NCBI GenBank assembly: GCA_028874175.1
Contig: JAPPLN010000001.1
Coordinates: 26,296-90,295 of the forward strand
Origin: Chloroflexota bacterium
Lineage (GTDB): Bacteria > Chloroflexota > UBA11872
Length of the DNA: 64,000 nucleotides
Reading direction: 5' to 3'
Shown piece by piece: positions 1 through 8,419 of this stretch. Both the position numbers and the translations under genes were made by a program. The notes below the pieces were generated by a model. That model saw nothing but the letters and a program-made list of their open reading frames with translations, was not told where the DNA came from and ran no database searches. How positions within the stretch are numbered: position 1 is the first letter of the stretch; each line of letters opens with the position of its first letter.

Positions 1-39
1 TGGCGGGGGCTCTGATTTTTCAAAACCACCCACACGCCG

Positions 40-65
40 CCCCCCCCCCCCCCGGGGGGGGGGGG
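40..65. repeat. C14G12 homopolymer palindrome
   Basis: Fourteen C residues are followed directly by twelve G residues, a self-complementary run with no coding sense. Such runs are rare in real chromosomes and common where short-read assemblies end or are joined, so this may mark a contig edge. The remainder of positions 1-221 shows no gene. Confidence 0.8.
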
Positions 66-187
66 CTGGCCAGAGTCAGCTCCCCCCTTCACCCCCCGCC
101 CGAAATCCGCCCCGCACCCGCCGCCGGACTCGCGCCGGAGGGCCGCGAACCGCACGCCGGTCGTCACGCTGAGCCGAGAGGGGCCGT

Positions 188-196
188 TGCTAGACT
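188..196 (+). promoter_or_regulatory. extended -10 promoter candidate for the dehydratase gene
   Basis: The sequence TGCTAGACT has the extended -10 form TGnTAnnnT and lies 25 nt upstream of the ATG at 222. No good -35 box is seen 17 nt further upstream. The same nine bases precede the tRNA-Arg gene, and close variants precede the genes at 18774, 42715 and 57983. Confidence 0.45.
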
Positions 197-221
197 GAAT
201 TTCCAGTCCCCGAGGCACCCC

Positions 222-1247
222 ATGTCCGCGCGTCCCATCCTGTTGGTCACCGGCGGCGCCGGGTTTATTGGCGCCAATTTCGTGCATCACGTGCGGGCCG
301 TGCGTCCCGGCTGGGACGTGCGCGTGCTGGACGCCCTGACCTACGCGGGCGACCGCCGCCGGCTCGAAGGTGTCCACTGCGACCTGATCGTGGGCGACAT
401 TGCCGACACCGAGACCGCGCAGTCGGCGCTGGACGGTGCGACCTGGCTGGTCAACTTCGCCGCCGAGACCCACGTGGACCGCTCGCTGCTCGACGCCGAG
501 CCGTTCCTGCGCACCAACGTCACCGGGACCTACCGGCTGTTCGAGGCGGCGCGGCAGGCGGGGGTGGCCAAGGCCGTGCACGTCAGCACCGACGAGGTCT
601 ACGGCGAGACGCGCGGCGCGGCCTTCCGCGAGACCGACCCGCCGGCCCCCCGCAATCCTTACTCCGCCACCAAGGCCGCGGGCGACCTGATGGTGCTGGC
701 GGCGTGGCAGACCCACCGGTTCCCGGTCTGCATTACCCGAGGCGTCAACACCATCGGCCCCTGGCAGCACCCGGAGAAGGCCGTGCCGCTGTTCACCATC
801 AACGCCATGCGCGGTCAGCCCCTACCCCTGTACGGGCGCGGCGAACAGCAGCGGGACCGGCTGTACGTGGAGGACCACGCCAGCGCCATCCTGGCCGTGC
901 TGGAACGAGGCGAGCCCGGCGAGATCTACAACGTCGCCGCCGGCAACAACCGCGATAACCTTTCGGTTGCGCGTCAAATCTGCGAACGCGTCGGGGCGCC
1001 GCAGGACCTGATCCACTTCGTGGAGGACCGGACCGGCCACGACTGGAACTACGCGCTGGACAGCACCAAGCTCCGCTCGCTGGGCTGGTCGCGCCGCTAT
1101 GACTTCGAAGCGGCGATGGACGCAACAGTGGACTGGTATCTGGAAACGCAGGACTGGTGGGCGCCGATCCTTGACGGCGAGTTCCAGGCCTACTACGAGC
1201 GCCAATACGGCGAACGGCTGGCTGGTGCGGAGGCCTTCCGCGGCTAG
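222..1247 (+). CDS. rfbB: dTDP-glucose 4,6-dehydratase
   Basis: This 341-residue extended SDR enzyme should convert dTDP-glucose to dTDP-4-keto-6-deoxyglucose, the entry step to rhamnose and other deoxysugars for surface glycans. The Rossmann motif TGGAGFIG is at residues 10-17. The dehydratase signature STDEVYG is at 122-128, with the expected Thr-Asp-Glu acid/base set, and Tyr147/Lys151 form the YxxxK pair. Length is typical for RmlB. No rmlA, rmlC or rmlD is adjacent. Upstream lies only the homopolymer edge, so partner genes may be off-window. The ATG at 222 follows a weak gagg-type ribosome binding site. UDP-glucuronate-type relatives are the main alternative, but the TDE triad favours RmlB. 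Confidence 0.88.
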   Translation: MSARPILLVTGGAGFIGANFVHHVRAVRPGWDVRVLDALTYAGDRRRLEGVHCDLIVGDIADTETAQSALDGATWLVNFAAETHVDRSLLDAEPFLRTNVTGTYRLFEAARQAGVAKAVHVSTDEVYGETRGAAFRETDPPAPRNPYSATKAAGDLMVLAAWQTHRFPVCITRGVNTIGPWQHPEKAVPLFTINAMRGQPLPLYGRGEQQRDRLYVEDHASAILAVLERGEPGEIYNVAAGNNRDNLSVARQICERVGAPQDLIHFVEDRTGHDWNYALDSTKLRSLGWSRRYDFEAAMDATVDWYLETQDWWAPILDGEFQAYYERQYGERLAGAEAFRG

Positions 1248-1307
1248 CGAGGTCCGGCAAGCTCACCCTGAACGGAGACCCTTGCACAACTCCCCTCGTC
1301 CTCGAAG

Positions 1308-2105
1308 GTGCCGCGGTTCTTGTTCCCTCTCCTGGGGGAGAGGGTTGGGGTGAGGGGTCCTCCGGGCAACCACCCTTCGGGTTGCGCAAGTGTCTCTGAA
1401 CGGGGACAGCCGTCCTCCGGCCAGGCGCGGCTGCCGCGCTACACCTGGCGGGAGGCCTGGCGCTGGATGCGCTGGGACGTGCCGACCCGGGTCGCATTCC
1501 TGATCGGCGCCCCGCTGATCTGGATCGCGATTGCCGGCATCGACCCTTCGGCCATCGGACTCCAACTGGGCCTGGGCCTGCTGGACTGGGTGCTGATCGG
1601 CCTGTGGTCGATCGGCGTGATGCTGGTCACGCTGACCTATCGCCGCTGGCTCTGGCCGGTGCGGGTCGCGGGCGACCGCTCGGCACTGTTGCTGAACCTG
1701 CCGTTCTTCCTGGTCCTGAATCCGGTCGCCGAAGAACTGTTCTTCCGCGGCGCGGCGCTGTTCGGTCTGGCCAACCTGATCGGGATGCCGTGGTCGATCA
1801 TGGTGACGTCGCTGGTGTTCGGCCTGCACCACGGGCTGGACCGGCAGTTTCCGCGCTCGTTCCTGGTGCTGGGCACGCTGGGCGGCCTGCTGTTCGGGAT
1901 CTCGGCGGCGCACTTCGAGTCGGTGGCGCCGGCCATCGTCCTCCACATCGCCGCCGACGCCGTGATCTTCGTCGCCGCCGCGCCGATCCTGGAACGCCTG
2001 GGTGTGGGTCTACGTCTTCCGCAGCCGCCGGCGCCTACCCCTGCTGCGCCCGCGCCGGCAGATCATGCGTCGCAGTCCCGCCGCGCGGGCCCGTTGCTAG
2101 ACTGA
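1308..2105 (+). CDS. CPBP-family intramembrane metalloprotease
   Basis: This is a multi-spanning membrane protein of the CPBP (Abi/Rce1-like) family. The three metal-binding motifs are visible: EELFFRG, then FGLHHG, then VLHIAAD near the C-terminus. These supply the glutamates and histidines of the intramembrane active site. Proteolytic targets of such stand-alone bacterial members are generally unknown. The ORF start is doubtful, because its first 35 or so codons lie inside a GC-rich intergenic hairpin repeat (1325-1344). An ATG at 1467 (MRWDVPTRV) just before the first membrane helix is a plausible later start, although the RYTWREAWRW sequence before it also looks coding. The gene ends just upstream of the tRNA-Arg promoter. 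Confidence 0.78.
   Translation: MPRFLFPLLGERVGVRGPPGNHPSGCASVSERGQPSSGQARLPRYTWREAWRWMRWDVPTRVAFLIGAPLIWIAIAGIDPSAIGLQLGLGLLDWVLIGLWSIGVMLVTLTYRRWLWPVRVAGDRSALLLNLPFFLVLNPVAEELFFRGAALFGLANLIGMPWSIMVTSLVFGLHHGLDRQFPRSFLVLGTLGGLLFGISAAHFESVAPAIVLHIAADAVIFVAAAPILERLGVGLRLPQPPAPTPAAPAPADHASQSRRAGPLLD
1325..1376. repeat. dispersed GC-rich intergenic repeat with hairpin
   Basis: CCCTCTCC-TGGG-GGAGAGGG forms an 8-bp hairpin and is followed by a G-rich tail reading ggggtgaggggtcctccgggc. A related tail, ggggtgagggctcttccgggc, recurs at 62235. The element lies between genes and resembles the small dispersed repeats found in many high-GC genomes. Confidence 0.55.
2095..2103 (+). promoter_or_regulatory. 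extended -10 promoter of tRNA-Arg
   Basis: TGCTAGACT, identical to the element at 188-196, ends 9 nt before the first base of tRNA-Arg. This is the spacing expected for transcription starting at or just before the tRNA 5' end. No clear -35 box is visible. Confidence 0.55.
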
Positions 2106-2112
2106 TTTCCCT

Positions 2113-2186
2113 GACCCCGTAGCTCAGTTGGACAGAGCGTGTGGTTGCGGACCACAAGGCCGGAGGTTCGAGTCCTCTCGGGGTCG
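2113..2186 (+). tRNA. tRNA-Arg (anticodon GCG)
   Basis: A full cloverleaf can be drawn. The acceptor stem GACCCCG/CGGGGTC is perfect. The anticodon stem TGTGG/CCACA closes the loop TTGCGGA, giving anticodon GCG, which reads CGC. The T-arm contains TTCGAGT. The D-loop has an A after GG, consistent with the Arg identity base A20. The discriminator is G and CCA is not cleanly encoded. Most bacteria use ACG, edited to ICG, for this box, so a GCG anticodon is unusual. Confidence 0.9.
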
Positions 2187-2224
2187 CCCAACAACCGGAA
2201 GCCTGAGGGCGTTGCCGAACCCGC

Positions 2225-3211
2225 ATGACTGACGACCGAGTCCCGCGTCGTCGAATCGGAGCTTCGGATCTGGAAGCAGGCGCTGTCGGCGTCGGCACCT
2301 GGCAGTGGGGCGATCGGCGCTACTGGGACGATCACGACGGCCAGGAACCCACCGACATCGACGCGACGTACCACGCGACGATCGAGCGCGGCGCCGACTT
2401 CCTGGACACCGCGGAGCTCTACGGCTTCGGCGAGTCGGAGCGGGTGATCGGCAAGCTGCGCGCGGACGACTCCCGACCGGCCGTGGTGGCGACCAAGTAC
2501 ATGCCCTCGCCCACGCGCTGGCGTGTGCGCTCGGTGGACCACGCCATCGACGGCAGCCTCAGGCGCCTCGGAGTGGATCGCATCGATCACTACCAGGTCC
2601 ATTGGCCCTACAGCTTCGTCCCGCACCGCCGCCTGCTGGGCCAGCTGGCTCGGGCCGTCCATGACGGCCGACTGGCCTACGTCGGTGTCAGCAACTTCAC
2701 GGAACCGCAAATGCGCCGTGCGCACGCGGTGCTGGCCGATGCGGGAGTTCCGTTGGTTTCGAACCAGGTGTCGTACAGCTTGCTGCGACGGGCGCCCGAG
2801 GAGAACGGGGTGCTGGACGCCTGCCACGAACTGGACGTCACGCTCATCGCCTACAGCCCCCTGGCGCAGGGTCTGCTCAGCGGCAAGTACGGGCCGGGTG
2901 GTCGCCAACCGCGCCAGCGACCAATGCGGCGCCTGCTGCGGGCCAAGACACCGGAAACGGTGATGCCACTCTTGGAGAGTCTGCGACGGATTGGGGATTC
3001 CGCCGGGGCTACGGCCGGCCAGGTTGCCGTGGCCTGGACGCTGCGGGACTCGGCCGTGCTACCCATCGTGGGAGCGCGCACGGCCGGGCAGGCGGAATCC
3101 AATGCCGACGCCGCAATGATCGAACTCGACGACGAGGCCCTGCGCGAACTGGACGCCGCATCGCGTGTTTACCGCACGGCCAGCCCGTTGGCGCGCCGAC
3201 TTCGAGGCTGA
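2225..3211 (+). CDS. aldo/keto reductase
   Basis: This 328-residue TIM-barrel NADPH-dependent oxidoreductase has the family tetrad: Asp61 and Tyr66 in DTAELYG, Lys91 in ATKYM, and His126 in HYQVHW. It belongs to the YajO/Tas-like group that reduces aldehydes or ketones; the substrate cannot be told from sequence. The ATG at 2225 follows tRNA-Arg by 38 nt. A perfect inverted repeat, GAGGCT-gag-AGCCTC, spans the stop codon at 3204-3218 but lacks a T-tract. Confidence 0.88.
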   Translation: MTDDRVPRRRIGASDLEAGAVGVGTWQWGDRRYWDDHDGQEPTDIDATYHATIERGADFLDTAELYGFGESERVIGKLRADDSRPAVVATKYMPSPTRWRVRSVDHAIDGSLRRLGVDRIDHYQVHWPYSFVPHRRLLGQLARAVHDGRLAYVGVSNFTEPQMRRAHAVLADAGVPLVSNQVSYSLLRRAPEENGVLDACHELDVTLIAYSPLAQGLLSGKYGPGGRQPRQRPMRRLLRAKTPETVMPLLESLRRIGDSAGATAGQVAVAWTLRDSAVLPIVGARTAGQAESNADAAMIELDDEALRELDAASRVYRTASPLARRLRG

Positions 3212-3296
3212 GAGCCTCCCAAAGCAGGAAAACCTACAAACTCGCCGGGCTCTGGGGGCGTATCCTGAGTGCGAGGGCTCAAGGGGGAGCGCAAGC

Positions 3297-4871
3297 ATGT
3301 ACGACGCTCGTAAGGGACTAGGTCCCGTGCTCAGGCGTGAGTCGCGCCCGGCATTGGCCGGCCTGATTGCCGCCGGCGTGTCATTTGGGATCACCGAAAT
3401 CTTCGCCGGACTGATTTCCGGCGGTCCATCGCTCATCATCGCGGTTGGCTCGGGGGTCATCGACCTGTCGCCGAAGTTCGCCAAGGACTTCGCGATCGCG
3501 GTGTTTGGCACCAACGACAAGCTGGCGCTGCTCATCTCGATCGTGGTGATCGGACTGGGCCTGGGCGCGGTGGTCGGCGTGGCCGGGATGCGGAAGTTCT
3601 GGATCGCGCAGGTTGGGTTCGTGGTGTTCGGGATCGTGGCCGCCGCGGCCGGGATCGCCGAGCCCCAGCTCTCGCCCGTGCTGGCCCTGATCGGGGCCCT
3701 CCTGGCCACCTCCGCCGGCATGTGGACGCTGGCGATGCTGCTGAAGCTCGTGCAAGCGCAAGAACTGCCACAACCCGTTCGCGACCCTCGGCTGATGGGA
3801 CTCGGCCGCCGCTCGTTTATGCGGATGGCCGGAGCGTTTGCAGTCCTGGCGGTCGGAACCGCGGCCGGCGGGCGAGTGATGCTGGAGCGGGCGCGCACGA
3901 TCGCCTCGAGCCGTCTGGACGTGATCTTGCCCAAGCCGCGTGACGCCGCTCGGCCGGTACCCGCAGCCGCCATGGTCGACGCCGCGGGCATCGGCCCAAT
4001 CATCACGCCCAACGAGGACTTCTACCGGATCGACACGGCCCTGAGCATTCCGCAGGTCGATCTGTCCAGCTGGACGCTCAAGATCGAGGGCCTGGTGGAC
4101 CGGCCCTACGAACTGACCTACGACGAGCTGCTCGACCTTTCGCGCGTCGAGCGCCACGTCACCTTGTGTTGCGTCTCCAACGAGGTTGGCGGCGACCTGG
4201 TGGACAACGCGAAGTGGCTGGGTGTGCCGCTGACAGAGCTGCTGGATCGCGCCGGTCTGCAAGCGGAGGCGAGCCAAATCGTCGGAATGTCGGTGGACGG
4301 ATTTACCGCGGGGTTCCCGGTGGACACCGTCTACGACGGGCGCCAGGCGCTGGTGGCCGTGGGCATGAACGATGAGCCGCTGCCGCTGAAGCATGGCTTT
4401 CCGGCCCGGCTGGTCGTGGCGGGTCTCTACGGCTACGTCTCGGCCACGAAATGGCTGGACGCGATCGTGGTGAACCGGTGGGAGGAATTCGACGGCTACT
4501 GGATTCCACGCGGCTGGTCCAAGGAAGGACCGATCAAGACGCAGTCGCGCATCGACGTTCCCGGCAACGGCCGCACGCTAAAACCGGGCCTGCAGCCCAT
4601 CGCCGGCGTGGCCTGGGCGCAAGACCGGGGCATCTCCAAAGTCGAAGTCCAGATTGGTGACGGCGGCTGGCAGGAGACGCAGCTCGGCGAGGCGATATCC
4701 AAGGACACCTGGCTCCAGTGGGTGCTGCCCTGGGACGCCACGCCTGGCAGGCACGTCATCGCCGTGCGCGCCACCGACGCGACCGGCGAAACGCAGACCG
4801 CCGCCATCAGCTCATCCGATCCCGACGGCGCCACCGGGCACCACACGATCGTGGTGGACGTCAGCGAGTAG
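3297..4871 (+). CDS. membrane-anchored sulfite-oxidase-family molybdopterin oxidoreductase
   Basis: The protein has 524 residues from the ATG at 3297, which follows a strong AAGGGGGAG ribosome binding site; the track ORF begins 132 nt too early. The N-terminal ~160 residues form four or five hydrophobic helices. A linker and a further hydrophobic helix (FAVLAVGTAAGG) follow, and then a SUOX-fold molybdopterin domain. The Mo-ligand cysteine is probably Cys292 in TLCCVSNEVGG. The downstream stretch HGFPARLVVAGLYGYVSATKW is typical of the family, and the C-terminal ~110 residues match the dimerisation domain. It probably oxidises or reduces a small sulfur or nitrogen substrate at the outer membrane face. 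The exact substrate is unknown. Confidence 0.85.
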   Translation: MYDARKGLGPVLRRESRPALAGLIAAGVSFGITEIFAGLISGGPSLIIAVGSGVIDLSPKFAKDFAIAVFGTNDKLALLISIVVIGLGLGAVVGVAGMRKFWIAQVGFVVFGIVAAAAGIAEPQLSPVLALIGALLATSAGMWTLAMLLKLVQAQELPQPVRDPRLMGLGRRSFMRMAGAFAVLAVGTAAGGRVMLERARTIASSRLDVILPKPRDAARPVPAAAMVDAAGIGPIITPNEDFYRIDTALSIPQVDLSSWTLKIEGLVDRPYELTYDELLDLSRVERHVTLCCVSNEVGGDLVDNAKWLGVPLTELLDRAGLQAEASQIVGMSVDGFTAGFPVDTVYDGRQALVAVGMNDEPLPLKHGFPARLVVAGLYGYVSATKWLDAIVVNRWEEFDGYWIPRGWSKEGPIKTQSRIDVPGNGRTLKPGLQPIAGVAWAQDRGISKVEVQIGDGGWQETQLGEAISKDTWLQWVLPWDATPGRHVIAVRATDATGETQTAAISSSDPDGATGHHTIVVDVSE

Positions 4872-4883
4872 CCGGGTTCTGGC

Positions 4884-5753
4884 CTACGCGTAGTCTCCGT
4901 GGGCCCCGGTTCCGCTGGGGTCGGCGAGTTCGTCGGCGCCGCAGAGGTAGCGCCACCAGTCGGCGCGTTCCTGGGCGACGGCCGAAGATTCGCCGGTCAG
5001 GTTGTGGGCGTTCTTGTTCATGCGGAAGAAACGCCGGATTTCCTCGCTGTCCCAGCCGTCGGTGTTGAAGATGCCGCGCTGGGGGACCCGCGGGTTGTAG
5101 CGAATCTTGAACATGAAGCGCCACTGATCGATCTCGTTGGTCTGGGCGCAGTGCCAAAGGGCCTCGTGCATGAAGACGATGCGCCCGGCCTTGCCTGACA
5201 AGCGCTTCTGACCGGTGATGTTCTTGTAGCGGGCCACGTCGGGGCCCAGCACGGAGCGCATGTGCGAGCCGGGGAGCACCAGCGTGGGGCCCATCTCATG
5301 CGGGGTGTCGTGGGCGAAGTAGGCCGTGAGGATGTCGAACGACCAGGGGTGTACGCCCGGGAGCCGCACCTGGCGCCGACCGCCGGCGTCCACGTGCCAC
5401 TGCTGCGCCGTCGCCTGAAGCGGCCCGGTGCAGTGCAGCGCCGAGTGACTGGCCACGTGCCCGGGACCCAGCAAGCTCTGCAGCACGGCCTTCACGCGCG
5501 GAAGATTGTGCACGGCGCGCACGGCCGCGGATCGCTCGTAAAAGCCGTGCGGGTTGTCGGTGATGTGCCAGCGGACCTCGGGTATGGGGCCGTCCTCGTT
5601 GACCGATGCCAGTTCATCGGCATAGACGGCTTCGCTTAGTTCGTCCGGCACGAGGTCATCGAACTCGATGAAGCCATCGATGACGAAACGCGCCATCTGG
5701 TGCACGTCCAGGAGATCGCTTTGCGCCATGACTTCGGTCTCTGCGATGGCCAT
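4884..5753 (-). CDS. phytanoyl-CoA dioxygenase-family protein (PhyH 1)
   Basis: This 289-residue Fe(II)/2-oxoglutarate dioxygenase has His120-x-Asp122 in QQWHVDAGG. The distal iron-binding histidine is in ALWHCAQTN and is followed by RFMFKIRYNPR, which supplies the 2-oxoglutarate arginine. I chose the ATG at 5753 (MAIAETEV); the track's 76-residue extension is arginine-rich and antisense to the next gene. Substrates of such bacterial PhyH paralogues are mostly unknown and need not be phytanoyl-CoA. It lies 46 nt downstream of a small DGWR-motif protein on the same strand, an arrangement repeated at 44327-45537. Confidence 0.85.
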   Translation of the reverse strand: MAIAETEVMAQSDLLDVHQMARFVIDGFIEFDDLVPDELSEAVYADELASVNEDGPIPEVRWHITDNPHGFYERSAAVRAVHNLPRVKAVLQSLLGPGHVASHSALHCTGPLQATAQQWHVDAGGRRQVRLPGVHPWSFDILTAYFAHDTPHEMGPTLVLPGSHMRSVLGPDVARYKNITGQKRLSGKAGRIVFMHEALWHCAQTNEIDQWRFMFKIRYNPRVPQRGIFNTDGWDSEEIRRFFRMNKNAHNLTGESSAVAQERADWWRYLCGADELADPSGTGAHGDYA

Positions 5754-5799
5754 GCCTTGGCTCCTTACCGTTGCGGCGCTCAGGCGGCGCCGTCGACGT

Positions 5800-6084
5800 T
5801 TACCCCTCGACTTCGACGATGCGTTCCAGCCAGAACTCGTTCGCCAGTTGTCCCGTCCCGGTGCCCGCGCTGCGCTCGGGTTGGGGGCTGGCCTGGAATA
5901 CGCGCCAGCCGTCGCGCATGGCGTCCAGGACGGACTCGTATGGAACCTCGTACTCGCTGCCCGTCTGCATCTGCACGGCATCCGCCGGCAGCGCCCCGTC
6001 GTAGAGCGCCCAGGCGACGGTGGGCGAACCCAGGTCGCCCGACTGGAGATGCAGGATCAGAATCTGCTGCCGAACTGGCGACAT
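5800..6084 (-). CDS. small DGWR-motif protein, PhyH partner 1
   Basis: This 94-residue protein of unknown function has the core PYESVLDAMRDGWRVF and ends in FWLERIVEVEG. The same core (PYQTVLDAIQDGWRII, ending FVLEKIRSA) occurs in the protein at 45163-45537, which also sits directly upstream of a PhyH gene. There are no membrane segments or cysteine motifs. It is probably a small soluble alpha/beta protein. It is co-directional with PhyH 1 and divergent from PhyH 2, so it is flanked by two dioxygenases. A role as an accessory subunit or regulator of PhyH enzymes is inference from position only. Confidence 0.75.
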   Translation of the reverse strand: MSPVRQQILILHLQSGDLGSPTVAWALYDGALPADAVQMQTGSEYEVPYESVLDAMRDGWRVFQASPQPERSAGTGTGQLANEFWLERIVEVEG

Positions 6085-6147
6085 TCCGTCCCCTTGCGGC
6101 GAAGCGCGCGGCTCATGGTACCGAGGCGGCTCGAAACCGCGCCTCGA

Positions 6148-6153
6148 TATAAT
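6148..6153 (+). promoter_or_regulatory. TATAAT -10 box for PhyH 2
   Basis: A perfect TATAAT lies 29 nt before the ATG at 6183, in the divergent region between the small DGWR protein and PhyH 2. The -35 region is poor. Confidence 0.5.
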
Positions 6154-6182
6154 CGGGTGGCAGGCCGACAGGGGTGGGGCGC

Positions 6183-6953
6183 ATGGCCTTGCACACGCTT
6201 ACGGAGGATCAGGTCGCGTTCTACAACGAGCGCGGGTACCTGCGGCTTCAAGATGTTTTCTCTCCCGACGAGGTCGAATTCCAGTCAGTTGAACTTGAGC
6301 GCCTGATGCTCGAGTGGGCCCAACAGACGCCAGGCTGGCGCGGCCCCTGGCGCAAGGCCTACATGACGGCCGAGGAGGACGAACGCGCCCGGCTCACGGC
6401 CATGCACGAGTTGCAGAACTATTCCGAGGCCTTCGCGCGGGCGGTCGTGAACGACCGGCTTACCGGCGCCGTGGCCGACCTGATCGGCCCGCATGTGGAA
6501 CTGCATCACACGACGCTGCACGCCAAGGCCCCGGACATGGGAACGCCGTTTCCCATGCACCAGGACCACCCGTTTTATGAGCATGAGGGTCCGGCGTACG
6601 TGGACGCGATTGTGCATATCGATACGGCAAGCGAGCAGAACGGCTGCCTACAATTTCTTGAAGGGAGTCACAAGCTGGGGCCGCTCCAGCACATCCGAGG
6701 CCCCGAATCGAGCCCACACTTGCCGACGGACGAGTACCGCCTTGAGGACGCCGTGTCGGTTCCGGCCGACGCCGGGGACGTGGTGTTCTTCAGCTACTAC
6801 ACCATCCACGGCTCGGCGCCCAACCGGACGGACCAATGGCGTCGTCTCGTCCGGTTTGGCTACCGCGACCCTGACAACGTCCAGACGGCGGGCCAGGGAC
6901 TGGGGCGCGACGGGCTGATGGTGCGCGGCCAGAAACGGAATCGGGCGGCGTGA
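6183..6953 (+). CDS. phytanoyl-CoA dioxygenase-family protein (PhyH 2)
   Basis: This 256-residue Fe(II)/2-oxoglutarate dioxygenase has His126-x-Asp128 in PMHQDHPF. The second histidine is in YYTIHGSAPN and is followed by the arginine-rich strand RRLVRFGYRDP. The chosen ATG at 6183 is preceded by AGGGGTGGGG; the track begins 9 nt earlier at a GTG. It begins with the usual PhyH helix (LTEDQVAFYNERGYLRL). It is divergent from the DGWR protein and PhyH 1. Its substrate is unknown. Confidence 0.87.
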   Translation: MALHTLTEDQVAFYNERGYLRLQDVFSPDEVEFQSVELERLMLEWAQQTPGWRGPWRKAYMTAEEDERARLTAMHELQNYSEAFARAVVNDRLTGAVADLIGPHVELHHTTLHAKAPDMGTPFPMHQDHPFYEHEGPAYVDAIVHIDTASEQNGCLQFLEGSHKLGPLQHIRGPESSPHLPTDEYRLEDAVSVPADAGDVVFFSYYTIHGSAPNRTDQWRRLVRFGYRDPDNVQTAGQGLGRDGLMVRGQKRNRAA

Positions 6954-7018
6954 TTCATGAGATGTTGTAGTCCCGTTCGCGCGTCGGAGCGATTCATCGG
7001 CTTGGCAAGGACGACCCA

Positions 7019-8389
7019 ATGACGAGCCGGCAGCGCTACGCGGCGCTGGCTCTTGTGGTTGTCGCGGTGATCGGCGCCATCGCATTGATCGAGATCGTGG
7101 TATCGCCGCCCGACCCGACCGTCGGCGTTGGGCTGCCGGGCGCCGATGAGGCCCGGACATCCGCTCCAGCTGCCGAGACCCCTGTGCCTACCCAGGCGAT
7201 CGCGGCGGCGACCGTCGCGGCCACACCTCGCGCGCCAGCCGCCAGCGCGCTTACGCCCGCACCGGTGGCGCCGACGCCGGCCACCAGCGCACCGACGGCC
7301 GCGACCGGTGCGCCTATGGTGGTAACCAGTACGCCGGCACCTGTCACTGGTGAGCCCACACCGGATCCCACGCCGCAGGTGGTCGTCGGCCATCTACCCG
7401 AGTTACCGGTCATTGGCACCGCGCCCGAATTCGCTGGTATTACCGCGTGGCTCAACAGCGAAGTTCTGACGATGGACGAGTTGCGCGGGCGTCCGGTACT
7501 CATCGACTTCTGGACCTTCGGCTGCATCAACTGCGTCCGCACGCTGCCGCACGTTCGCGCCTGGCACGACGCCTATTCACCACACGGGCTGGTAATCGTC
7601 GGCGTGCACACGCCGGAGTTCAGGCACGAGTATGAGGAAGCGAACGTGCGCCAGTCGCTGCCGTCACGCGGCGTGATCTGGCCGGTCGCGATGGACAACG
7701 GCTACAAGACCTGGCGTGCCTACAACAACCGCTTCTGGCCGCACAAGTTCCTCATCGACCAGGAGGGGCAAATCCGCTTTCACCACATCGGCGAGGGTGC
7801 CTACCAGGAGACTGAAAAGGCGATCCGCGCGCTGCTGGCTGAAGCTGGAACCGACCTTTCCCACATCCCGCTTTCGAGCGCGTCCATCCCACACAAGGTG
7901 ACGCCCTCGCCGTCGACGGGACCTCGATCGCTCTTCGCGGGGAGCGGTTTCGCCTTCGGTTCCTACCTCGGCAACCCGGTCGGAACGCCCGAGGATGGGG
8001 CGCGCGTGTTCACCGACAACGTTGAGCACAATGCCGAGCGTCTCTATCTGGACGGACGCTGGGACTGGGTCCCGAATGCCGCCTTGGCGCTGCCCCAGGC
8101 CGAGCAGATTGCGCGCGTCAGCGTTCCGTTCCACGCCCAGAACGTATCCGCGAGCTTCGGCGCCTCCGGCGACGGGCCCGTTCGCGTGGCTGTGACGGTC
8201 GACGGCCAGCCGATTCCGACCGACCGTCAGGGCGGCGACGTACTGACCGGCCCTGACGGCCAGACGCACCTGCTCGTGGACCAGTTCCGTCTGTACGACA
8301 TCCTTCGTAACGGCGCGGAAAGCGTTGGCGAACTGCAATTCACGATTGCCGAACCCGGGTTGGCCATATACGCCATCTCGCTCACGTAG
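7019..8389 (+). CDS. membrane-anchored DipZ-type thioredoxin-like protein
   Basis: The 456 residues comprise an N-terminal membrane helix (about 6-28), a long Ala/Pro/Thr-rich spacer (about 35-125), a redoxin domain with the dithiol Cys169-Ile-Asn-Cys172 in FWTFGCINC, and a C-terminal beta-rich domain like that of DipZ proteins. Catalysis should occur outside the cytoplasmic membrane, with electrons supplied by the CcdA-like protein encoded 30 nt downstream. In mycobacterial DipZ these parts are fused; here they are split. The VIVGVHTPEF segment matches VVGVHTPKF in the candidate selenoprotein at 62301-63773, making this its Cys-containing relative. Confidence 0.87.
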   Translation: MTSRQRYAALALVVVAVIGAIALIEIVVSPPDPTVGVGLPGADEARTSAPAAETPVPTQAIAAATVAATPRAPAASALTPAPVAPTPATSAPTAATGAPMVVTSTPAPVTGEPTPDPTPQVVVGHLPELPVIGTAPEFAGITAWLNSEVLTMDELRGRPVLIDFWTFGCINCVRTLPHVRAWHDAYSPHGLVIVGVHTPEFRHEYEEANVRQSLPSRGVIWPVAMDNGYKTWRAYNNRFWPHKFLIDQEGQIRFHHIGEGAYQETEKAIRALLAEAGTDLSHIPLSSASIPHKVTPSPSTGPRSLFAGSGFAFGSYLGNPVGTPEDGARVFTDNVEHNAERLYLDGRWDWVPNAALALPQAEQIARVSVPFHAQNVSASFGASGDGPVRVAVTVDGQPIPTDRQGGDVLTGPDGQTHLLVDQFRLYDILRNGAESVGELQFTIAEPGLAIYAISLT

Positions 8390-8419
8390 GTTTCGGCCCG
8401 CGGGTGTTGGGCGTGTAGC

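Noticed and set aside
1325-1344. Rho-independent terminator after rfbB
   Set aside because: The hairpin is strong, but a G-rich tail follows instead of a T-tract, and the segment recurs elsewhere as a dispersed repeat.
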